A DNA stretch of 64,000 bases from Rosellinia necatrix. Taxonomy: Eukaryota > Ascomycota > Sordariomycetes > Xylariales > Xylariaceae. The DNA lies in contig JAGYVD010000006.1 in NCBI GenBank assembly GCA_021209875.1, positions 3,286,001-3,350,000 on the forward strand, read 5' to 3'. Of this stretch, positions 23,601 to 35,918 are shown piece after piece (the stretch's first letter is position 1; every line of letters starts with the position of its first letter). Below the pieces are notes generated by a model that saw nothing but the letters and a program-made list of their open reading frames with translations, did no database searches and was not told the DNA's origin. The position numbers were made by a program, and so were the translations under genes.

Positions 23601-25339
23601 GATGACGGCGAAGAAGTCTTAGGAGAGACAGGCTAGGCAAAGCTGAAGTAGAGGTTGATAGCTTTCAAGTCTAATGCAATAGTCACTAACGAACGGATAA
23701 ACACAAACGTGAATGAAGACGGGAGGGAACGTATAGAAAGGGCTAAAGCTACGGGACTTGAAAAGTGGAAAGGGCTTTGATTTAATATGATAGTTGTTTT
23801 TGGGCTCTAAAGTCCACGGTGGTTTGTACTCTGTCGAGGGGAATATCCCGGTCTGTTATGCCCGAGGCTCCATGCTCCTAGAACAAATTCTTTCGCCACT
23901 TGGTTTGTAGAAGTCCTGGTCGCGTAGGCCTACATATTGACCTAGCTACTTGCTCTGCCGCCTACTTCTGCATGGACTAACGAGGCCGCTAGAGACCGGT
24001 GTGCTAAGATCCCTCAAGGCCTATCTAGTGTTTCTGGAGGATGACAGAAACCGGGATATGTAGTGTGTACCAGAGTTGCTGTCGGCCGTACAGAGCTTCA
24101 CGAGCATGTTGCGCGAAAAGAAGAGATGATCACCCCCGCAGCTCATTCAGGGGCTCGCACAGCCAGGCATAACTTACGGAAGCATCCCGAATGAGCGTGC
24201 TGCATGCAGCACTCTGGACGCCGACCGAGAGCGAGCTATCATTCACCGGGATTCCTCCGGGGTTATATGGTGTACCAGTGTATGTGCATATGTTTTTTTT
24301 TGGGGGGGGGGGGGCAAAGGTTGCATGTAAAATGCGATCTTGGGGAAGCCACTATAGCTCAACGCGGCAGCTGACACAGCATGCTGAAGATCTTTGCTTT
24401 CTAGCATGCCAAAGACGAAAGTTTCTTGTGACAGTCGCCGTCAGTAACCAAGAAATTTGTGAACGTGGTATAGCCGCCTATGAGGGGTAGTGTCCATCCA
24501 TTACACTAGTTCGCGATATTGAGCACTGTATATCCGGGGGTACGTCTTAGCGGCATGTTAGGTTGTGCATGGTGTGCTGGTTGATCTTTGCCGTTCCCGA
24601 ACTCGAGATGTAATCGTTGCCGTCCGGGCAGAACCGCCGTATCGGGAAACCACACGGGCCTATATGATGCCCCGAAAAGATTGTGTCTCTACTCTTTATT
24701 ACACGAGCTTGCCGTATTGCTAAATAAAACTATGGGAGCAAAAATAAGCTTTGAATAAGTCGCCCAGTCCCGGTTTAGCCGGCCTTGCTTATATAAATAT
24801 ATTTTCAACTTGTTTTGAATATGCTCCCAGTATTTGTGACGTGAGAGCGACGGCAGGTTTAAATGAGTCGAAAGAGCTGTGTGGTTTCTTGGGTCGGTGG
24901 GTCTGGTCCGGGGAAGTTGAAAAGAGGCCGCGATACGAAGTAGGGCAGAGCAGAATGCACTAGTAATACCTAACCTACCCAAATAGTGGGAGGAGGGTAT
25001 CCCGGTTTTCAGCCCGCCTCGGGAGCGCGATTGAAGGCACCTGCGGCCAATTTCCATAATGGCTCGCCCTTCATGTTGGGGGTCTCGGATATCCTGGATG
25101 TCTTCATGATGTTCAAAGCTTATAAAGACCCTGTCCACTCTCCATTACAAGTTATCTCTCCCCAAGTAGTCCGCCAGTCGCCCCAGCTCTCTCTTGTTGA
25201 AAAAAAAAACAAAAACAACGTCTTCGTTCCATCTTAGGCATCCATCCCACAAGCTTATTTCTCCTGACTCTTTTCCTATCTCTTCTCCTTCCATCGCTGT
25301 GTCACTTTCATACTGGTTTACCGTTGCAGCACCGCCACC
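23601..25339. other. Intergenic
   Basis: No supported gene. It contains a T9/G13 homopolymer junction near 24294-24315. A TATA box (TATAAAG, 25121-25127) and a pyrimidine-rich leader (25130-25335) precede the next gene. A 99-codon plus-strand frame at 24191-24490 crosses the homopolymer and looks like chance. Confidence 0.55.
25121..25127 (+). promoter_or_regulatory. TATA box of the 25340 gene
   Basis: TATAAAG lies about 215 bp upstream of the start codon and is followed by a CT-rich leader, the usual arrangement for a well-expressed fungal promoter. The start codon has a near-ideal context (GCCACCATG). Confidence 0.5.
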
Positions 25340-26293
25340 ATGTCTAATATAGTGCCCGGGATTGTTGCCGGCGCCAGTCCCAGCAGGGGCTCCGGCAAAC
25401 CTACCGGCAACGGCGCCGTGGCGGTCGGGGTCCCCGAGGTTCCAGACATCGAGTTGGTGGGTTGCAAGCAGACTATCAACTTAGAAACCAAAAGCGGCGA
25501 CACCAGCTCTTACGAGGCAATTCCCGGTCAAACAACCACTTTCACGATGCCGCCTGGCCAGTATAAAGTTCGGGCGAGCCGGCTGGAAACGGCCGACGAG
25601 ATGGTCATGGCTGACGCGTTCGTCTCCCCAACCGATATCGAAGTCAAAATGGGCGAAACCACGTCGCTTACGGTAGGCTACGGACCCGTGAAAAGGGGTG
25701 GGTACCTGGACGTTATCGTGGGCCAGTTGTCTCCGCCCCTGGCGGGAGAGGTGATCCGTATCAGATTCGGGCTGCCGAGCGGCGGCGGCCACATTATTAC
25801 CTTCAGCCCCAACAACCACACGAGCAGGTTTCGGGCCCTAATCGGGAGCACGTACGTGGTCGAATCCGACCTCGGCCTGAACAATACCAACTATGCCAGC
25901 CGGCAGACGGTAACCATCTCGGACAAATTGACGGTGCTCCATATCGAGGACAACAATATCAAGCCAGCGCCCGTCGACACGTCGGGGTTTGCCAGCATAG
26001 GCATCAACGTGACGAGCGGGGTGAGTTTCAAGGACAAGTCGATCGCACTCCGGCTGGAGTCGACCGACTATACTGTGATGAAATACGTCTATACGAAGGA
26101 TGTCGCCGCCGAGAGTGGGACCACCGCGCTCGGCATGCCCGTGGCGCCGGGCGAGTACAAGGTGGGCGCGACCGGGTTCAGCAAGGACGGCATCGCGTAC
26201 TGCGCGCAGGTGGCCGACAAGATCGTGGTGAAGCCGGAGGGCTCCTCGGGGTTGGATGTGGTCATCAGGCCCGAGCTGCATGGGCCGGAATAA
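25340..26293 (+). CDS. Hypothetical protein with three beta-rich repeats
   Basis: Intronless, 317 residues, starting in a near-perfect Kozak context (GCCACCATGT). There is no signal peptide and no membrane segment. The sequence looks all-beta and modular, with three units of about 90-100 residues. Each ends in a pattern like 'MPPGQYKVRAS...' or 'APGEYKVGAT...' followed by a short strand-rich tail. This resembles transthyretin/carboxypeptidase-regulatory-type (prealbumin) sandwiches. I do not recognise a named family. It is the closest intact long gene to the TcA-like 5' end, but it points away from it and there is no evidence that the two work together. Confidence 0.8.
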   Translation: MSNIVPGIVAGASPSRGSGKPTGNGAVAVGVPEVPDIELVGCKQTINLETKSGDTSSYEAIPGQTTTFTMPPGQYKVRASRLETADEMVMADAFVSPTDIEVKMGETTSLTVGYGPVKRGGYLDVIVGQLSPPLAGEVIRIRFGLPSGGGHIITFSPNNHTSRFRALIGSTYVVESDLGLNNTNYASRQTVTISDKLTVLHIEDNNIKPAPVDTSGFASIGINVTSGVSFKDKSIALRLESTDYTVMKYVYTKDVAAESGTTALGMPVAPGEYKVGATGFSKDGIAYCAQVADKIVVKPEGSSGLDVVIRPELHGPE

Positions 26294-27069
26294 GGGGGAG
26301 CTGGCGGGGGTACACGTCCATGCAGCATTGCGGGAGGTTGATGGAACGGATGGATGTATTAGGGGGTTCTTCGAAGAGCTCCTTACAATAGAATAGCGCT
26401 TCTTAAAAAAGAAAGCCCACAAGTTTTTCGTTGGTTCCACGGTATTGTAAGGGGAGGTACAACCCAGAGTGTCGAGCAGTTACCACTACAAGTAACTACC
26501 AGTATAATAAAAAAACACGAGTGGGGTTGATGGCTTATATAAGCTATCCCCTAGTTATAGTCTATCTGTGTCTATGGCTAGTGTATTAGGCACCTACCTT
26601 ACCTACCTTTGTCGCTCCGAAACCCCCCTTCACGAAGGACTAATTTGGGGGTAAAGCCACCATGCACCTCGGAACACATACAGATCACGTATAGAATCTC
26701 CAACAGCGCTGCTTCTCCCACAGACATACTTGTGAATACCCACGCGGTGTCGACCCAAGCTCCCAGAATCAAAGAATGGCCAAGGGACCTTAGGCGTTAC
26801 GTATCGAGCGGCAAGCTAGCCGGCGGAGTCCGAGGCCTTGCTCCGAGCCGATCGATCGCCGTCAGCAGGCTCCGTAAATATAAATAAGTGCTTTAGGCAG
26901 GCAAGAAAATATATTCCGCCTAAGCCATGGGGAGGCGGACAAGGGCCGCCCCGTCTCTTCTTACGCTTTCTGATACGCCGCTTCGCGATTAGGACAGATC
27001 GCCTGCATAAGCAAAAGCAAAAGCAAAAGCAAAAGCAAAAGCACAAGCACAAGCCCTAGTACGAGCACA
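26294..27069. other. Intergenic with hexanucleotide microsatellite
   Basis: No coding sequence seen. It ends with a run of GCAAAA repeats, then GCACAA, at about 27005-27054, immediately before the MFS start codon and so within its probable 5' leader. Confidence 0.6.
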
Positions 27070-28878
27070 ATGGCATCGCCGTCTCCAAGCGCAGAGGCGG
27101 CAGCGGCGGCGGCGGCACCGCCAGCAACGATAGCGCCAGCGACGCCAACGAGGAAGAGCTCCTCGGTACCGGGGCGGGTCCTCTCGGAGCTGGGGCTGGC
27201 GTCGCTGTGGCGGTCGACGGCGGACGTGAAGCTGCTGTGCGCGCAGCGGCTGGTGCGCATGCTCGGGTACGGCGCGTCGACGCTGGTGCTCGTCGCGTAC
27301 CTGGACGCGCTGGGGCACCGCAAGACCGAGATCGGGCTGTTCATGACGCTCACACTCGCCGGCGACATCGGCGTCAGCTTCGCCCTGACCCTGTTCGCCG
27401 ACGCCCTCGGCCGCCGCGCCGTCCTCGCCCTCGGCGCCCTGTTCATGGCCGCCAGCGGCCTCGCCTTCGCCTTCTTCCGCTCCTACTGGGTCCTGCTGCT
27501 CGCCGCCGTCGTCGGCGTCATCAGCCCCAAGTAAGCAAGCGCCTGTGCCCTTCCTGTTCCTCCCACTCATGTCCGAAGTTATATTATATATATAACCTTT
27601 CTCGCGAGGGGGTATATATAATACACCATTTTCTAATCACGCATCCATAGTGGTAATGAGATTGGCCCCTTCCGTGCCATCGAGGAGAGCATCGTCGCCC
27701 AACTCACGGTGCCGGAGAACCGGAGTGACATCTATGCCTGGTATAGTCTCTCGGGGCTCGCGGGTGCGGCGTTCGGGCTCATGATCTGCGGCTGGATCTT
27801 GCAGTTCCTAACCGGCGTGCTCCACTGGGATCTACTGTCCGCATATCGTGCCATCTACCTGCTCTACGCCGCTATCGGCTTAGTCAAGCTGTGTCTGACA
27901 CTCTTCCTATCCCACTCCGTCGAGGCGGAAAAGAAGCAGCAGCAACAACGACGATGGGCCCCGGAGTCGAGCACCGAAACTGCACCCCTCTTGGACGGCG
28001 GACGTCCTCGTGAAGGTGCACAAGAGATAGCGCCAGCGGCTACCGAACCCCGTCAGAAGACCGGCTTACGAAAGCTCATCCCCGACATCAGCCGGGAGAG
28101 CGCGTTCGTCGTGACAATTCTCTGCTTCCTCTTCGGCCTCGATGCCTTCGGGACAGGTGTCAACCCACTGTAAGCGGATTGTCCCATATATCCCAATTCC
28201 AACCACCTCTCGCTGACCCTGCCAGGTCCTGGATCACGTATTACTTCCAGTGGCGCTTCGATATTGATAAGGGCGAGCTGGGGAGCATATTCTTCGTGAC
28301 GCAGATCATAGCCGCGATCTCTATGCTCGTAGCTTCGTCTATCGCCAAGCGCCTAGGAAACGTCAAGGTAAATCAGCCCCCCCTCTCTCTCCAAAACCCT
28401 CCTTAGATCTACCATAGTCAACCTCACTAACGCGAAACAGACGATGGTCCTAACACACCTGCCCTCGCAAGTCTTCCGCGCCCTGATCGGCGTGCCGGGC
28501 AACGTGCACATGGCGCTGCTATTCCTCGTGCTCAACGCGTCCACAGCGTCGATGGACACGGCGCCGCGCTCCGCCTTCCTCGCGACCATCATCCCCGCCG
28601 GGGAGCGCACGGCGGTGATGGGGACCCTGAACGTGGTCAAGACGGCGACCGCGAGCCTCGGCCCCATCATCACCGGCGTGCTCGTCGACCGCGACCTGTA
28701 CTGGGTCTCGTTCGTGCTGGGCGGCTCCCTCAAGGGCCTGTACGACATCGGCATCCTGGTCTTCTTCCGACAGCGCGAGAGGGAGCGGGAGAGGAGCGAG
28801 CGCGACAGGATCCGGAGACAGCAGGAGGAAGAGGAGGAAGAGGGGGATGGTGGCTTGACGCGGGATGGGCCTGCATGA
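27070..28878 (+). CDS. MFS transporter, four exons
   Basis: Exons 27070-27530, 27651-28169, 28226-28367 and 28441-28878 give 519 residues. The introns are 120, 56 and 73 bp with GTAAGC, GTAAGC and GTAAAT donors. The first joins into the conserved fungal block ISP-NGNEIGPFRAIEES, which confirms the splice. The protein has an Ala/Pro-rich cytosolic N-terminus, about twelve hydrophobic segments split by a charged loop (residues about 285-340) and a highly charged C-terminal tail of Arg/Glu runs. The loop motif DALGRRAVLALGALFMA (residues about 116-132) is a variant of the MFS signature between TM2 and TM3. It is a plasma- or vacuolar-membrane secondary transporter. The substrate cannot be told from sequence. 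The tail could be a coiled coil. Confidence 0.88.
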
Positions 28879-29037
28879 GTTGATCATGGACGTATATTTA
28901 TTTACCCTGTGGGTTAAGGCCCTCTTCTATACGTGTTAAGAGTCATATTCTACTCTAAAGGCCTTTCGGAAAATACCTGGCCCAACAAATCCAAAGATGA
29001 TTCACAAATGACATAAACTTTCCTCGATCTACACACG

Positions 29038-31135
29038 CTACAGCCGGACCAAGCCCACATCCAATATGCCCTCCGCGGCACGTAGAGTCTCCATCACATC
29101 CTTCGTGACATCCCCGGCGACGCCCAATATCATAAGCGCCTCGTCGCCTTTCTTCTTCGTCGCAGCCCCCTCCTCCGACGCCGAGGCGGCCTGCGCGTCG
29201 CCTCCCGCCACCGCCGCCGCCGCGGCAGGCCGTTTCGAGTCCAAGCTAGCGACCTGCATGAACCGGATGTTGATGCCGCGGCGGCCGAGGACGGAGCCGA
29301 CCTCGCCGATCTTCCCGGGCTCGTCGAAGTTGTGGAGGATGAGCAGGGTGCCCTCGGGCGCGAAGCTGGCCTTGAAGCGGTCGAGGCGCGAGATGTAGAT
29401 GTTCTCGCCGGACACGTAGCCCTCGATGACCCGACTCCGCGCCCGGTCGCCGCCGCCGCCGCCGTCACCCTTTTCCCCGTGATAGTCCTGACCGCCCTCT
29501 GGCACCGCCCTGAGCGTCACGGAACTGGCGTACACCGAGCCTTCACCGCCATCGCCATCGCCATCGCCGCCGCCGCCGCCGTGCGCGCCGTGCGCGTGCA
29601 CCTCGCGGATCACGATGCCCCGCTCGCGCGCCACGGCCGTCGCGTTGACGATGTTGACGTGCCGGCCCCCGGTGTCGGAGAACGGCGACACCAGGCCGCG
29701 GACGAGGGCGGCCAGCAGCGGGCGCGAGCTAGAGACGCCGGCCAGGTCGCCGCGGTAGATAAGCTCAAAGTGCTTACTCCCAACGCCTGCTGCCGCAGCA
29801 GCGCCCGCGCCCGCGCCTACACCTGCGACTGCGACGGCGGTAGAGGTGGCGGAAGCAGAGGTGGTCGGGGAGGAGGCGAAGTGCTGGGTGTAGAGCGCGC
29901 CCATGCGCTCGATGAGCGCAGCGTATGGCTTGAGGGCGCGGTACTCCTCCGGGAGGATGAGCGGCGCGTTGACAGCCGAGGTCGGGAGCTCGCCGCGCAG
30001 CACGGCCGCCACCTGCGTGCACACGTCCACCGCCACGTTCTCCTGCGCCTCGACCGTGCTGGCGCCGAGGTGCGGCGTCGCCACGACCCTCTCGTGGCGC
30101 AGGAGCCTCCAGGCCGGCGTGCCCTCGTCCGGCGGCTCTTTGGTGAAGACGTCCAGCCCGGCCCCCGCGACGACGCCGCCGTCCAGCGCGTCGAGGAGCG
30201 CCGCCTCGTTGTAGACGCCCCCGCGCGCCACGTTCAGGACGCGCGCGCTCGGCTTCATGAGCCTGAACTCGGCCTCCCCGATCAGGTCGAGGGTGGTCGC
30301 CAGCAGCGGCGTGTGGATTGTCAGGAAGTCGATTTCCGGGAGCATATCCGTCAGGCGCGGGACCAGGCGCTCGACACCCGTCTGGCGTGCAAGATCGGGG
30401 TTTGCATAGGGGTCATAGGCAATAACTTTCATGCCGAGCCCAATGCACACTATAAGAGATCATCAGCATGGGCTTCTTTATGTACGTTCACCGAAACAAG
30501 GCCTGGCACCACCCCAAGGCCTGCTCTTCTTCCGTGGAGCTTTTTTCACGCGTTCTCCCGTTGTCGATCCCATCCCTGGCCCTCTTGCCACCATCAGCGC
30601 GCCAAGGAAGAGATGAAAGATAGAGAAACCACGACTTACTCCTCGCGACCTTCATGCCGACTTTCCCCAAGCCCACGACGCCCAGGGTTTTGCGGCCCAC
30701 CTCGACACCAACCAGCTTGCCCCTTTCCCACCGCCCCTCCTTCGTGGTGCGGTCGGCGCGCCCCACGTTCCTCGCCGTGGCCAGCAGCAGCGCAACCGTG
30801 TGCTCGGCGGCAGCGACGATATTGCCGGCGGGCGAGTTCACGACGATGACGCCCGCGGCCGTGGCGGCCTCCACGTCGATGTTGTCCACGCCGACGCCGG
30901 CGCGGGCCACCACGCGCAGGCGCGGCCCGGCGGCGCCGAACACCTCGGCGGTCACCTTGGTCTCCGAGCGCACGATGAGCGCGTCGACGTCGGGGATCAG
31001 AGCGAGCAGTTCCTGCGGGGTCACGCCGCCCGGACGCGAGTCCACATCGTACTCGGCCGAGAGCAGGGCCAGCCCGTCTGGGGATACCTTCTCGGGCACT
31101 AGAATCCGGGGCTTGTGGCATGCTGCGGTTGCCAT
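29038..31135 (-). CDS. D-3-phosphoglycerate dehydrogenase
   Basis: Catalyses NAD-dependent oxidation of 3-phosphoglycerate, the first step of serine biosynthesis, in the cytosol. Exons 31135-30640 and 30449-29038 (190-bp intron, GTAAGT donor, ATAG acceptor) encode 635 residues. Visible parts are an N-terminal substrate domain with SPAGNIVAAAEHT, the Rossmann glycine motif GLGKVG (residues about 153-158), catalytic Arg in NVARGG, Glu in the LDVFTKEPP region and His in ATPHLGAS. An ASB-like domain and a C-terminal ACT domain (starting near LLILHNFDEPGKIGEVGSVL) follow. It is the long, serine-regulated type of enzyme (bacterial SerA class). Length exceeds the usual because of Gly/Asp- and Ala-rich low-complexity inserts. 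An upstream in-frame extension to 31291 exists, but the ATG at 31135 has the better context and the normal N-terminus. Confidence 0.92.
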
Positions 31136-33491
31136 GATTACCCCTTGGGTCCCCTTGATAGCCTGGGTCTGCAAAGGGAAGAGACTTGGTTGGTGGTTTT
31201 GGTGTAACCAGACAGGGAAAGCTGATGATCGAGGGGTAGCAGGAGAAGGCCAAGTAGGGTGGCGGCGAATGTGTATTTTAGGCCGGAACACAAATCGATA
31301 TCACACAAGCCAACAACGTATACCTAATGTCTCAGGACACACGAATCCAAAGTCTAGATGGGACGGTGGCTCAACTCGCGGGATGCAAGAGACGAGACGA
31401 GGTTGGCAGCGGGGGAGAGTAAGTGAAGGGTCGAAAGAAGTCCGGAAAAGGAGAGGGTGAAAGTGTCCCCTCCTTACCAATACTCCCCCAATAAATCCTC
31501 ACCTAAGTCCTGCGCTACCTCCATCCATCATACAGGACAAAGCTCTTGTGATCGATGGTAGGAGGAAAGTGCATGACGTTGTGAAATTACAAAACGATTG
31601 TTCCCCGATGCCTCTTTTCCACCACTCATCTGAATTCCCCCCTCCAGAAGGGCATGAAGAGCCCGGCTCCACATTTCACCGTTACCCCCGGCAGGATGAG
31701 CACAATATACCCGGATGCCTCGCGGGCCAAGGAATCGGAGTAGGCGGTCGGTTAGGTAAGTGCCTAACTAGCGACAGGTGGCGTCGGTATGTCGATCAGC
31801 AATAAGCCAATGGAGATTATATATTTGCTCTCGCGGCCCATCATCGCATTATATACACCACGACCATGCATTAATTGCAAGTGGCCGCGCGGAGCCTGCC
31901 TACCTACCTCCCTCCCTACCAATGCAGAGCTACACGCTGATCCATCCTACCCTAGAGCAGCAAAAAGGGGGTTTGGTTTCACTTCCAGCAGAAAACAAAC
32001 AACCAAAGAAAGAAAGAAAAGAAAAGAAAAGAAAAGAAAAGAAAGAAAAGAACCACTGCGCTGTGCCGTGCCGCTGGGGCTTAAAGAAAGTGCCCAGGTA
32101 AGCAAGCAAGCAAGTAACAAAACAAATGCAAGTGGGCATGTGACCCTCGATCTGCCAGCATCCAAATGCGAGCATCATTGCAACCGACGTACCTCAGCCG
32201 GAAGACGTCACGATCGGGTCCGAGCTCCTGCAGGTCCCTGCATGGTACTCCTATGCGACCAATCAGCCTGGCGACGAGGCCAACCGGATCCCATGAAATT
32301 GAGGCTTGAACCAAAAAAAAAAAAAACCCGCATATTTCGTTCCTCGGGTTCCTCCGGTTCTCCCCCTTCCCTATAGGTACATACACCGGCCCCCCGTCCC
32401 TTGGCCCCCCGTCCCTTGGCCCCCCGCCCCTCCCTCCCCTTCCTTCCCTTCCCCTCCCCCACGAGAAATTTTAGGTACTAATGCAGAACGCCCTGCAGCC
32501 AGCCACATACGGAGTGACCATTCCCTTTTTTTTTTTTTTACCCCGCGAACCTGCATTGCCATTCCTTACTCCGTTTCCCGGGTAGGTTAGGCCGCGAAAG
32601 GGGGGTTGGGGGGGGAGGGTGGAGGATGGGCGGGGTCTCGAAATTCCGCCCGACGTGCGCGATCGCTCGCGCGCACTCTCCCAAATCGTTTTTATGCTGT
32701 CGGCGGACGAATCTCCATTACTTACCCTTGGTTATGTGCGTGCGCGTGGGGCCGCGAATACCGGCGTCCGAACGGGAGGGAGCGCCTATTTTGTCAGCGC
32801 ATGAAATCACCCCCCTCCTGCCCCCCTCCCCTTCCCTCCCCAAAACCGATTCAGCTTGCCTGACGTCTTTTCGGTGCGCTACCTATATTATGACATAGGG
32901 CGATGTCGGAAAGCACGGCTTTTTATTTCGCCGAGGAGGCTGGCGAAAGCATAGGTACAATTTAGGGCGGAAGAATAATAAAAACCCCCTTATTTCATAG
33001 TGGTATTGATTTTCCATTCCTCTTTTGAAGTCCTTTCAAAGCAAAACATACGGGGTTTTCTAATTCCTTCTTTTGTGTGGTATATTTATGCTTAAAATAC
33101 GCACTGCTTCGATATTTTTATTGGGAATTAGCCCCGAGCCCTGAACCATGGAGGAGAATAGGATCCCCGAGTAGTCAGCTAAACTTAGAAACGATTAAGT
33201 GATCATCATAGGAAAGTTTATGGCGTATTTAATGGCAATCTGGATCATAGGTTGATATACAATCAATGAATGCGCTTGTGCAAAGTAACAACAGACGTGG
33301 TGAGAATTGAGATGGTTCAGCTAGTGATTAGGTTCAGCAAAAGAGATATCGCGAAAGTGAGTATCCATTTTCGATAGGCCAACAATACCCATCTCCTCGC
33401 CAGCATCACGAAGCCCTTGGGTACATCCAGTTCATCTAAATCTTTTTTTTTTTTTGTATTTGTTCCCCTCCCATCCCTCCTTTTATTCCCC
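31136..33491. other. Intergenic with low-complexity tracts
   Basis: No gene seen over 2.3 kb. It contains a GAAAA-type run (about 32005-32050), AAGC repeats (32100-32115) and a C-rich tract with a 15-bp unit GGCCCCCCGTCCCTT repeated from 32388. Poly-A and poly-T runs lie near 32310 and 32526. It probably holds the serine-gene promoter and the 3' region of the glyoxalase gene. Confidence 0.6.
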
Positions 33492-35124
33492 TTAAAAGTT
33501 ATCCTTCCCAACAAACCGTTCGTTCTGCACGATCTCAACCCAGTATCCGTCGGGGTCGAGTAGAAACGCGACGTTCTTCATGCGGCCGTCCGTGAGCCTC
33601 TTCTTCCAGCTCGTGTTCAAGCTCTCGAACCGGGTGCACGCGGCATCGACGTTGTCGACGGTGACGCCTGACAGATGAAACCCTGTTAGATAATCGCCTG
33701 ACTTCCCCCTGTACAAATTCCGTGATAGGGAAGAAAAAGGAAAAAAAAAAAAAAAAAGAAAGGGAGGGGGAATAAAACGGAAGACTAGTGTCAAGCAAGC
33801 AAAAACAGAGGTTAAAGAGAAAGAAAAAAAAAAAAAACTTTACAAATATGCCCAAATCCTTGCGGTTCGTCGTTCCCGTTGTGGTACGCGAACGCCTCGT
33901 CCTTCTCGGTGCCGTAGTTCCACGTGAGCTCGAGCAGGCCCTCGCGGAGCGCCGTGAAGCCGCCCTCGGGCACGCCCTCGGGGCCCGGGTAGCCGAGGAA
34001 GTAGAGGTTGAAGCCGGCGGCAGGCTGCTCGACGGTGCGGAAGAGCGACATGCCCAGCACGTCCTGGTAGAACGCCAGCGACTTCTGCGCATCCTTGACG
34101 CGGATCATGGTGTGGTTCTTTACCGCCGGAAAAAAAAAAAACACCAAGGCATAAATTAGCAATCGAGAATTCTTCTTTTTCTTCTTTCTTTTTCTTTTCT
34201 CTCGTACAGAGATTCCCCACAGGATAATTGTCTTGGGAGGAAGAGAAAGAGAGAGGGAGGGAGGGGAGGGAGAAGGTAGGAGCCACCAACCATGCGATAC
34301 GAGCTCGGATCCGTCCCAGCGTCCTCGCCCGCCTCGTCGGGGTCCTCGGCGCCGCGGCTGCCGGCGCGCTGGGAGATGATCTCGACCCAGTAGCCGTCGG
34401 GGTCGAGGGCGAAGGCGATGTGCTTCATGCGGCCGTCGGCGAGCCTCTTCTGGAAGCGGTACCCGGCGCGCTCGAGGCGCGCGCACGCGGCGCGGATGTG
34501 GTCGACCGAGACGCACACGTGGCCGAAGCCACGGTGCGGCTCCCTGTTGCCGTTGTTGACCGCGTAGTCCGCGTCCGTCTCGGTCCCGTAGTTGTGCGTC
34601 AGCTCGATGAGGCCCTCGCGGTCGAACGCGCCGCGCGCCCCCCCGGCGCCCGACGGCTCCCCGTTATACCCCAGGAAGTACAGGTCGAACTTGGCCTCCG
34701 GGAACGAGAGCTTCTTCACCACGCTCATGCCCAGGAACTCGTAGAATTTCACTGTAACGCCGCCAGTACCGTTCCCCCGGTCGTTGGTTAATTAAATGAA
34801 TAAATGAATAAATAAATAAAAATAAAAATCAATCATCATAACCCCCCTCCCCTTTTTTTTTTTTCCCCTCCGAAAGGTGGAGGGTCACATGATGACGGAT
34901 GGACGGGGACGGAAGCGGGACGGCGTGCGTACCGGATTCCTTCGGGTCCTTGACCCTAAGCCTACATATTACAGTGCGCACGGCGGGCGTTAGCGTGACC
35001 GTCTCTCGGTTTGCCGTGTGGGGTAGAGCTGGCGGGAGGGTGATGGGATTTACATGGTGTGGTTGAACTTATAGTTCTTCGTGTCGGTCGTCGTCGCCGG
35101 CGTCGTCGTCGCCGTCGTCGCCAT
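33492..35124 (-). CDS. Lactoylglutathione lyase (glyoxalase I), two-domain
   Basis: Converts the hemithioacetal of methylglyoxal and glutathione to S-lactoylglutathione in the cytosol. Five exons: 35124-35054, 34961-34933 (only 29 nt), 34751-34291, 34117-33844 and 33667-33492. They give 336 residues, close to the yeast Glo1 length (326). Two VOC/glyoxalase domains are in tandem and each has the same landmarks: NHTM.RVKD, FYLFLGM-type, LYFLGY, ELTxNYGTE, GFGHxCV and DPDGYWVEI. Donors and acceptors are canonical, and poly-A/T tracts sit in three introns. The first domain has a Gly/Ala-rich insert near the FLGYNG block. Metal ligands cannot be assigned individually without an alignment, but both domains look intact. 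Confidence 0.92.
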
Positions 35125-35918
35125 GGTCGCGAGTGGTCGGCGTCGAACGTCTAATAAATAACCCCGCTACCATGAGCAAACCGGATGCGCCGCGGGGGCG
35201 GTTACTCACATGCAGGCTGTGCAAAGGGCCGTAGATGGGAGGACTGGAGTTGGACTCGTCGCAATGCTTGCCGAATATACATAGGAGGGGTTGGCTAGTA
35301 CAGTATGGAATGCGAAGTAAGTACCTACTTAACTGAGTGAGAGCACCTGCAAGATCCAATACACCATCGTCAAAAGGGCCCCACGGAGCAAATCATGCTA
35401 ACTCCGCCAGTTATCACCGTCTTACCCCACACCGGAAGGCGGTACGTCATTACTTTGCCCCAATACCTGTTCCTTGGTCTCGCCCGCCCGGGATGGAGCG
35501 AAAAACGCAACGCCGATACTGTTTTGGCTTGGGCCTTTTCTCTTGTTCTTTGAACCGACAGAGCCTACTGCTATACCCATACCATCTATATACAGCCGCG
35601 TGTGAATGCTCCTTTTTGTCGGCTACGCCCATAACCGGAACGACCCCTTCATGTCCCTAACACCGGGGGAAAAAAAGAAAAAAAAGGAAAAACAGGGGCG
35701 AAAAGGAAACCAGATAATTTACAATGATAGACATACAAGATAGTTTAGTGATTGGTAGAAGCGGTAGAGTATTCAGGACGAGACCTGAGTCTCCGTTTCT
35801 CCTCCGGTGCTTATAGGCAGGCATACGGTTGTACAAAATAAAATACCCTCTGCGAATTGTGGGATGCTGGCCGCCCCGGGGGCATTGGCTTTAGCCTTTA
35901 GGGCACTTGTAACATTCA
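35125..35918. other. Intergenic
   Basis: No gene supported. It is the promoter side of glyoxalase I and the 3' side of the exchanger gene. An A-rich tract lies at 35666-35694. Confidence 0.55.

Noticed and set aside
24191..24490. 99-codon plus-strand frame
   Set aside because: Runs through a T9/G13 homopolymer and has no family likeness or promoter.
26961..27570. Minus-strand frames opposite the MFS first exon
   Set aside because: Include the GCAAAA microsatellite as Leu/Ala runs; antisense shadows.
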